From positions 161,764 through 202,539 of the forward strand of contig NW_019775935.1 in the NCBI RefSeq assembly GCF_001039355.2: a stretch of 40,776 bases of DNA, read 5' to 3'. Both the position numbers and the translations under genes were made by a program. This document shows, piece by piece, positions 26,001 to 36,600 of this stretch. The notes beneath the pieces were generated by a model. The model searched no databases, was not told the origin of the DNA, and saw only the letters and a program-made list of their open reading frames with translations. This DNA comes from Lingula anatina (Eukaryota > Brachiopoda > Lingulata > Lingulida > Lingulidae). Each line of letters begins with the position of its first letter. The stretch's first letter is position 1.

Positions 26001-27593
26001 ATGCTTATAAATATTTTACTCATAACCTACATGTACCTCTGGTGGATTTAAAATCAGACAGTATTTCAATCTTAATTACCTGTGACAAATATATGTCTAT
26101 TTTCAATAGGTAAAAGTGGTCTGTAAATACAGACCGAAAACTAAGAGAGAGCCAATGAATAAAATTTCATAGTGTCAAAAATTTAGCACTTGACATATCT
26201 GCTCTTTTCCTGTCTTAACGAGTTACAGTACACATTATGCACTGTAGCAAAGTGGACCATTTAGCTGGTAACAGACACTGCAACACAACAAAAACAATTG
26301 AGCACTAGCTTTATTTTCACTTTCACCAAAGATCTCATAATCATATGTAACTTTGTAAGTCATTTTGTATTAATTTTGTGAATTTTCTCAACCCATCTAA
26401 GTCAGATTTAGCACCTTTAAAAAGGTGAACTTCTGCAATAAATGAACACTTAGACTTGGTAGTTCATATATGAATAATGATTTTCTCTAGATTTTAATTT
26501 ATGTACTTTGATTTACAGAATATAGATTTCTGTTAATAAAGACTTCAAATCCACACAGATGTCATTGTTTTAAAATCAATATTAAGATCTTTAGATCAAA
26601 ATTTAGTAAGACCAACTTTACAAACTGTAAAACTTTCTCCAAATACATATTGCACCAACTATACAGAACACTTGCATTTATAACACGGTAGCAGGGAGAC
26701 CATCACATCAGAGACCCAGCTTAAACAATAGGGTCATCTCTGAATCAGTTCAGTGTTGGAAATTGGACGCAAGGCAATTATAGCTAGTTTTGAAATAAGG
26801 AGTATCAGTGGCCCCCCAAAATTAAAGGAAAAATTATCACAGACACTTACCATGGAATGTAAAGCAAACAACTTGATGGGGCATTTCCAGCCTCTGTGCT
26901 TTCTATCCTCAAATGGTAGTAAAAGGTCAAAGAACTCCTCAATAGTCACCTTGCCTGGAAAACAACAGTACCTGAGGCAAATGAGACAATTCACTACATC
27001 CAGCTAATACAAAATTAAATAATAATAGTAAAGTGATACACTAAATTAATTTTACATTTATGGGATAAAATGGTTCCATTTGTGATACAACCTTATTTAA
27101 ACTGATTAGTAAAAGAAAGACAGCTGAAGGTTTCCTATTTGCCCCCTCCAGCCCCCATGATACCTTCCCTACATAAATATATTTCTTTGCCTGATTAGAG
27201 ATTATTATTTTGGTAAAAAAACTAACATCATCCTTTTATATATTATCAATATGCAACATTGATATTATTACAAAAACATTTTGTTGGATATATTCTAGAC
27301 TAACAGAGCTCATTTAAGCTCAATGAAGAAAATGATAAAGCCTACCTAATTTAGAAAGATTAATACCATATGGTAATCAATTTATACCCATGTTATGTGT
27401 GGTAGATAATTAAAAATTGGTGCTGACTATGCTGTTGATCATTATGTAATATTGCATCAAAATTGAAAAAAAAAACTCCTATTTGCACTGCCATTACAAA
27501 TGTTATGAAAAAAAACTGTGTAACTTATTATTTTACAAAAATGAATCTTAGGATTGACCTACAGCTCAAATTAAAAACCATCTCTATTGGATT

Positions 27594-27692
<99 letters not shown>

Positions 27693-30600
27693 AATTTATG
27701 AAATTATTTGTGAAATTTTCATTTTTCTCACTCTGGCATTTTCAAAGTGTGAACTTGAAGTCTCATGGGCCTGAAGCCTTATGCTGGTTACACATTTTAC
27801 TTAAATTTTTTTATACCTGTGTTGCCTCTTGTACATAATTAAATTTTGGTGTTGATTTTGCCAATAAGTATAATGTATTATTGTATCAGAATTGACAGAA
27901 GTCTATTTTGCGCATCATTATTTTCATATTTTTTTCTGTACATTTAACAGCTTTGCTGCCTTCTCCTTCCTTGATCCAAATTTGACATTTTGTCGTCTCC
28001 CAAGGTAAAACAATATAGCTTAAGTCTTTATTACAACACAACACAAGCTTATGGCATGTTTTTTTTTTTTTTTTTTTTTTTTTATGACAACTGTCCATGT
28101 GTTGTCATTACAACACCAGGTCTTTTAAACGCATTTACCAGTATATCTCCTGAGTAGAGGCTATTCACCTGGATAGCCTCATTTCCTGAAGATGTCCTGA
28201 TAGACATCGAAATATTGGAGGTAAAACCTATCTCAATATTAGCTGTTGACTGAAGAAAAATCACATCATTCTGACCAATCAGAATTTTCTCATATAAGTT
28301 TTCTCACTTAAAATTTTTTCATTTATAATATTTACTTTAGCAATGGCAGTGTAGTACATGTTAATAATCCAGACAGCAAAATCACGTGTAGGTTGCAATT
28401 AATCACTTTTTAAATGTACTTGCTGATGTCGCATCTGTTAAATTACACGTGATATGAATGTGGAGTTACGCATGTAAATGCTCACATCAAGATATCTGAG
28501 CTTACCAGGTAGAAAAACCAAGATACTCTCCCCAGGTACTGCAGACAACCTGATCAGAGTGAGAGCCAGGTCATATTCTGGATCTGTCACAGAGCTACCT
28601 TTGGCCTCCCTACTTGCTGCCAGCCTCTTTCCTACCGCATTGTACAAATGAGCATCCTTCAACTCCAGTAAAAACTCTTTAATGGGCTGGTCACTGAAAA
28701 AAGGTATGATATTTTTGAAATGGTCAGTATGGCCAAAATGATACCTTTGTATGGTCAAATGTCCTCTTAAAAAACAAAAATGCAATTTAGAAGAGTTCAT
28801 TTCAAAATTGTTTTTTAAACAATTTTTCTACTTGGAGCCGTATTTATGTCATAGGGTACATGTATTCACATGTATATGTCAGTATGTAATAGTACATTGT
28901 ACCTAAAGTATAATAAAAGTAAAGCTAAAGTATATAAATAGATGTAATGAATATGTATAGCTGGTGTTAGTGCCCTTTGTGTGACATGTGGGTCATGTGA
29001 CCCAATACTATATAAAGCTGTTGGCGCGTAATTCGAGAGAGATACACCAGAGATCAGATGTGAAGAAAGTACTGTATTTTATGTTAGATCAGTCGGAATA
29101 AAGACTTTGAAAAGACAATACATTTGTTGTCCGGCCACGGTTGCATTTGGTTCTAACAGTCAATCTGGCAAACAATAGGATAATAAGAAGCATGGTTAAA
29201 CTTTTCTTTTGGTAGTGTTTATGATAGACTTTCTTACATACTAATTAATGGCATAATCACCACCAGGGTTTTCAAATTGGTACATGAAAAGATGTTTTTC
29301 AGGTTAAAAAATACAAGGACCTCAGATATGAAATAATGTTCTTACAAACCGCATGCTGAGTGATCAAGTGCAACTACAAAAAGGCTGGAATGCACCGTAT
29401 CAAGAAAGGCTTATGCCTATTTTAAATAAAATATTACTACTTATTATCTATTCTTAGTTTTTTTTTCATTCAGGGTGACTCCTGAATCATAAAACCAAAA
29501 TTACACATATATTTAACAGTTATAAAGAATTTAATACCTAGGATCATCTGACGTCAAGTAGTGTGCTGGGGTCGTCTCGTTGTACTTCATGATCAGAGTG
29601 GCGAGTTTCACTTTCTGAAATGATGTCAGGTCTGAACCAAACCTCTGGTTAATGTTCTCCAGGTAGACCAGCTCCACGGGATATCTCTTGGTGCCAACAA
29701 ATATAGATGCCTGGGACATCAGTTTGATTTCCTCTTCTTTGGCAAAATACCTGAAGAAAAATAAAAAAAAAATAATTGAAGGCAAAATATCTAAGATAAT
29801 ATTTAGGAGAATATAAATTGAGAGAATTTATGGCAAAATACAAGCAACATTATATTAATGAGTGAAAATATCAAGGAGAACAGAAGAGGAAACCAATAAA
29901 AATATCTGGGAGAATAAGTGGAAACTGTGACAACAGTCATTTCTAAAAGATAAACAATAAATTCAATGGATCTGTGGCAAAATAATCACTTTTCATAATG
30001 AAGAAATTGACCGCTTAGACTACGTAAATGAATGTGTGGTTGAAAATCAAACATGGAAAAAATTTTAACTGACAAAAATGATAACACTATAAAATTTCAA
30101 TTTCCCCCCCTGTTTTTTTTTCAGACATACTTCAAGAATAAATCCCCCTGAATGGTGGCTGACATGAGCACTATTTTGATGTCAGGATTGTTTTGGGTGA
30201 GTAGTTTAATGATCAGACAGAGCATGTCTGATTCTAGTTCTCTCACATGGACCTCATCCAGTATTAGGTGGGTGAAAGTCTTCAGCCTGGCAGGGTCATG
30301 AACCAGGGCCTAAAACAAACATGAAAACTGAGTCATCGTCGTTGTCGTCGTAGTAGTAATAGTCATAAGACTGAATAATCATTTCCCTCCATCTGCTAGA
30401 GTTATGCACAAAAATCATCTCTGGCTACAGTCATACATTTAACAACTTAAAGACAAAACTTTGGCATGAAATGCATTATTCTTGAAGAATTGCACACCGT
30501 TTCTAAAAAAGTCACATTTGTCATCCATCCGACATCTATTTATCTATTTACTCATTCATTTGTTCATTCATTCATTTCCACAAATTAAAACAATATACAA

Positions 30601-33600
30601 ATTTTAAAATTTAAAGTTTGAATTACTTAAAAGTATGATGTAAAATAAATCTGCTCTCTTTTTCAGATATAATTCTTCATACCCTGATGATAAACCCTGT
30701 TGTCACAAAGAGTATGCTGGTGTTCTTGCTGGCCTGGTAGTCTTGGCCTATCTTGTAACCTACTTCTGTCCCCAATGTGGTGTGCCTCTCTCTCGCAACC
30801 CTCTCTGCCAAGGTTTTGGCGGCCATACGTCTTGGCTGAGTGACAATAATACTGGGCTTTTTGCCCACTCCTCTGTAATAAATAAAGATTATTTTTATTT
30901 ATCGATAAAGACCACAACATCATTTGCCTTGTGTTCATGATAATCAATACAGACTACTCTAAGCCAGCCTGTTTCTAACAAATAGACAATTCACTGACAA
31001 TTCCAATCACTCCTGTCACATCTGAAAATATATCTGGCAAACAACCTAGACAAATATAATAATAATAATAATAATGTAAACAAACACAAGGTACAAGTGA
31101 ATCAAAATATAGAATTGCTTCACATTTTAAAAAGGACTGCATAAAGGTTTAACATGCATTGTGTAACTTATCCCTTTGGCAATCTTCTCCTTAATTACCT
31201 TGTCCGGTAGTCATCCAGTATAAACTGTGGCACTTGAGTGGACTTCCCAGACCCTGTCTCCCCTTCTATACAAGTGACACGATGAGTGGCAATATGCTCA
31301 ATCACTATGTCTCTGTACTTCAATATGGGTAGTTCCTCAATACCTGCAAAATGTATTTTCTTCAGTGAAAACAAAGACACTAGTAATGAGAATCCCGAGC
31401 GTTCATTTCAACTATTTTGACCAAAACTGTCTACAGAGAAAATGCTTTCCTTTGGCAAATGTAATAAATTTCTTACATGTCTTGCAATGACAAAAATGTT
31501 GGATCACATGAGCAACGTGTTTCTCGAGATGCTGTTTAATTGCAGGATTTACTAATATTAAGCTAGATCTTAGCCTACAATGTAGAAAGACATATTTGAG
31601 ATCTAAACTAACTCTCCCATAGTGAACAAATTACTTATGAAGTCAATTTTTCGTTAGTCTAAGGGCTCATCCCATTGGAAACACCATTCTAAGTATATCA
31701 ATCTAACTCTGCAGGGACTCTCTCTGAATGCAAACAGATAAACAGATTAAAACGCCTGACCTGCCGTTAAGTAGAATTATACAGGAAAGCTGATGTTTAT
31801 ATAAGAACGTCAAAACGAGGTGTGTTAATCTGTTTATCAGTTATTTTACTCAGCAAGAGTCACTGCACAGATGAACCAATCTATGTGAAATGATGTTTTT
31901 CATCTGGAATGAGCCCAAACACAAGTATGCAATAACTACTAGTACATTAGGATGTTATAGATGTATTACTTTAATTTGAAAGATTATTTTCTGTAAATTA
32001 TAATCTTATATTCTTTTCATATTCGGACAAGTAATTCAACTTTTTTTATTTTTCAGCTATGTATGGTCATGTGTCCTGAACTTGTCTAATTTGTGCTACA
32101 CTTAAACTTAACTGCTGTGTGGGATTCCTTTGGAACATAATCATAAAACTGAAACCACTTGTCATAGTATAGCAAAGGTATATATATTCTGAAAGGCTCT
32201 TTCAAGAAGAATTGCGATGTTGTGCAAAAGAAAAATATTTCAGTTTACGTAACATCGCCAGGATATTTGCAGACCAGTTCAGGACACATGACGGTATAAG
32301 CAACAAAGATACAGCAAAACTAGAACAACATTGAAAAGCACCTTCGGAGTCAGAATGTAATATATCTTGAGGCTCTTCATCAAATTCTCCTATATCATCT
32401 GCAAGTAAAGCTTCCTCTTCCTCAGCTCCATCTATACTACAGTCTTCATTCCCATCTGCCTCCTCAACAAAATGGAATTTGTTCAGACAGTCCCTAAAGT
32501 TTCTTTTCACACCTGCACTGAGGAGGCTGTTGTTTTGGACAATGTTCCAAAGTTTCCCGACAACTTCTTGGCTCACTACTTCTTTTCTCCCTGTTTGAAC
32601 ATAATAAACAAATTTCAATGTTGTTGTTCAGTAACTGGACCTTGTACTTTCATCAAGGTTTTAATCATATTTTAATTCATTCCTTGTATATTTTCCACAG
32701 ATGAAATTTCATACGGGGTATATTCAGTTAATGCAGGGAGTTCCGGCAAAAACTGGAAATAAATACTGCAGCATTATTAAAAATAATTATAAAAAAATTT
32801 GAATATCTTGTGAGCATTATTTAGTATCCTTGAGCACATGTACATGTAAATAAGAAAATTACTTAGATAAATAATATCATTCATGGAATCGCCAACAAAT
32901 TACTCATTTGTCACCAAATTAATAATAATAATAATACCAAACTTGCTTTATTCTTACCCTCTGATATCAGATGGATCTCTAAAATAGACTACAAAATTAA
33001 AGTAAATGCCCCTGGTGGGATCTCTTTGAACCAATTTAGATGTCTAGTCATGTAACTACCCACCCCTAGCTGCCCCTTAAACAGGCACTCATGATCAGCT
33101 ACAGAGGAGGATACATTGTGAGGTTGGGCATAGCTAGGATATAGTTCTGTATGTTTTAGGGCATTACCACTCAGCTGGACATATCATATGGAGTAGGTCT
33201 GAGGCCATACTTCACTTGCATCACATAACGTAGATAGGAAAGTGTGCTATTCAACACCTAGATGTGAAATTGCCCTCTGCTTACAAATACAAATGGTATG
33301 TCTGACAAGGAATGCATTCTTCTTGACCAATTCCTACAGAGCCCAATACAATAGTTTTGTAAAAGACTATTAGTAGCCAGAGAGTAGTTTATTGCATATT
33401 AGTCATTTTCACAAGGTAACTCTCTTTTAGATTTCAGCAGAAAATAGTGCAATATGACGTCTTAAACTGGGTTCCCATCCCTAGATCGATCTAATAGGAT
33501 TGGTCAATCTCCACGGGGTCCCTTGCTAAATGGCTTTGACATCTGGGACGCCCACTAAAGCTGCTAAACAATAGTCAATTATCCCCTATCAGCCTCAGCA

Positions 33601-36600
33601 GGCATGACAGACATCTAAGCAGCCAAAGTTAATTGCAATTAAGCGAGAATCCCCTTGGAGTTAGTTCGATCCAAAGTTAGTACGATGGGTCTCGAAATTT
33701 TCTTTTAGAGTACCTTCAATGATCCAATGGTAATAAAGTATAAAGTAGCGTCCAATGTATATATCCTTGGGTTCTGGGAACTCTTCACTGATTTGCAGGA
33801 ACTGGGCAAGGAAATGGGTCCAGTCTACTACTTTCTGTATAATAATTAAAAATAATAAGAATGACAAAATGCAGATACATGTTAAAACTGGTATATGAAG
33901 TAAAACCCAAGTGCCACGAATGACTTTCTCTATTTTTACCTACCCAACAGGTTTTGTTAATTGTGTTTATAACTCCATTTAATGGTCAAAGACTCAGAAA
34001 TAAGCAATAACCCTGATAGAATATATAAATTATTTTTGAAAACAATTGTAATATTATCAATGAAAGCATATATTTGTATAGTTTAACCTTTTTTTAACTC
34101 AAACCTTTCCCCAAAGAGTACAACTGACAAACATTCCAAACCCTATCAACAATGCAACACATATGTAATATACATAATTATCTTACTATACAGTACATAT
34201 ACATGTACCTGAAACCATGATCCGCCTATAATAAGACTCCTCAGGACAGGATTCACTTGTTTGTTTTCAGGGGCACAAGTTGGTTTTGTTCCCCCACTGA
34301 AAGTCATGGCTGCCAGAATCAGAAACTCAGTTGGTGTAATATTGAATTTGTACTTTTGGTTCAGACACAGAAGATGGTTCAAGGCATATGCAGAAAAGGC
34401 ATCTTTGGTGGCCATTGAATCAAAAAAGCTTGGGCCTCCTAAAATTACAAGAGGGATAAAAAATTACACCTTAGAGAAGACTTTTAAGTTAATAATTATA
34501 TAGCCACACACTATGTTCATACACATTGTCAGAATTTAGTTAACATAGTTATTCCAGATTAATGTGACAGGCAAAACTACATACATTAATTGATAAATGT
34601 GTGTTTTGAGAGATATTAAAATGTACAACTTACGAAGTATTTCATTTTCAACTATGTATATGAAATTAATACACATAATTAATACACATAAAATACATCA
34701 AACTTCAGTGAAAGTTACAAGTACCTGAACCTAATCAATTTTTGTTTCATTCCTTTTTTGGACAAAACATCAACTCTATAATACAGTTAAACCTTCTAGT
34801 GATGCACCTAGCTGCCCCTTAAACAGGCACTCATGATCAGCTACAGAGGAGGATACATTGTGGGGTTGGGCATAACTAGGATATAGTTTCGTATGTTTTA
34901 GAGCATTAATAATTCTTTTCATTCAAATCTCCAGGAATATAGCAGTGCAACTTCCAAAGTTTAATAATAGTAATATCAATTAGAGAATCAGAGAGGCGAT
35001 ACCGCCTCCTAGTATTGTACCACCAGCTGGAGTAAGCACATTTGTATGAAAAACAAGGGACACCATCTCCAGTGTTGTGCTTGACAAACTCTACCAAATG
35101 CAGTTAACAAGAGTTCCAATTTTTTGTTGAAAATTACAATTTATAACAAAATCATGGGGAAAAGGAAAAGGTCAAATCCAAATTTGTGAAGTGTGGTTCA
35201 TGGCAAAAAGTACACGCTGGTGGTACTAATAATAGCAGCATGAAGAAAAAGAACAACAACAATAACACTGGGTAAAATTTTACAGGAATTGGTAAAGTGA
35301 CTAAGGACCAGCTAGCTGTGCAAGTTTCCAAGAAATGTTTATCTGTTAAGCACGTATGTAATAAATATCATATAATAGTATTCTTTTTACTCAGGAGTAA
35401 AAAATGATACACATCAGAGATCCTTCATATTTAGAATTTGTGATGCTGGCAACCCGTGACATTGGCCATTATACATGGAGCAGTACACTTAATTTGCGAT
35501 ACATTCTGTACCAGTAATACTCTGAGGGGTTCTTAATGTATTATTACACCACAGGCTTTTTTTTCCTTTTCACAAGTTCTTCTTTAGTTCACTTTTTGAT
35601 GTATACTTTTAGGAATATATGAGGCCTGCTGCAAAATTGCAACAAATTTGCTGCAACATTGCTACAAATTGGTATCAGCAATAAAATTTTTCTTGCAAAC
35701 TCGTTGCTGCAATATTGCAGCAAACTTTTTATTTTGCTAAGGGTAGTTAACCTCACTAGTCCCTTACNGGAACATACGGGTCGGGACTAAAACCATGAGT
35801 ACCGCCAGCGCCTACGCTGGTGGTACANTTAATTAGCTACCTTCTTCTATGTGCATGCAACACGAAAGATGAGAATTTGGCGAAGATTTCGCGTCTCCCT
35901 CCTCAGACTCTTCATTACAGCCGACCATGCTGCTTTGTTTACATGGCATGGCCTGGTGGGAAGGTGACGTGACCCCCTTTCCGTTGCTTTGATTGGTTAA
36001 TCTGATCTGAATCTGATTAAAAGGCTCGAACGGCGGGGCTATTCATTTTGATGTTTCGGCATAAATACTACCGCAATTATCTATATGTTGCCGCACCTCT
36101 CGGTTGCCGAATTTATTGTGGATATTCTTTTACTGTTTATCTTAATGCACCGTGAAAATTGTTTGGCCACATCACATATTGAAGGAAAGAGCTTTTCTAA
36201 ACGCTTTTATGCATATCAGGTGGGGGACTACACTGACCACACTGTCGTTCGTATGTGGAAGCTCCATTTAGCGGACTCTAAGACTGGGTTCCCATATCTA
36301 GATTTATCCAACAGGATTGGTCTAACTACTAACTTTTGTGCACGCTCAACCTCCAGTAGTTAATTACCCCCTAACAGCTTTAGTAGGCGTGACAGACATT
36401 TAAGCCGCTTAAGTTGATAGCAATTCAGTGAGAATCCCCTTGGAGATAGATTGATCAAAAGTTAGTATGATAGTCTCTGGGAATCATCTCTTAGGTTTAG
36501 ATAGATACCGGTAAATGTAACAGCCAGGGCCCAGTTTTATAAAGGACGTTTAGCACTAACCAGTGTATAAGCCTAACCAGTGGATAAATTCTCCTAATAC

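Larger units (their letters stand above)
8330..26850 (-). other. 18.5 kb helicase intron hosting nested antisense genes
   Basis: The intron is bounded by donor ATG|GTAAGT (26850) and acceptor TTTTTCAG (8330), and the flanking exons (motif IV and motif V) join in phase. It contains a BEL/Pao element and three C4-like genes, all on the plus strand, opposite to the host gene. Confidence 0.85.
26955..28505. other. Helicase intron 12: microsatellites and repeat debris
   Basis: No gene. Contains copies of the AT-rich dispersed repeat (27390-27905), a compound (AT)n-(T)n tract, a poly-T run (about 28060-28083), and a hairpin motif near 28191-28208. Confidence 0.65.
32591..33713. other. Helicase intron 6
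   Basis: Contains one copy of a 102 bp repeat (33065-33166) and palindromic MITE family A copy 3 (33466-33693). No gene supported. Confidence 0.6.

Noticed and set aside
28191-28218. Hammerhead ribozyme
   Set aside because: CTGATAG...CGAAA resembles the core, but the required CTGATGA is not present and the stems do not fit.
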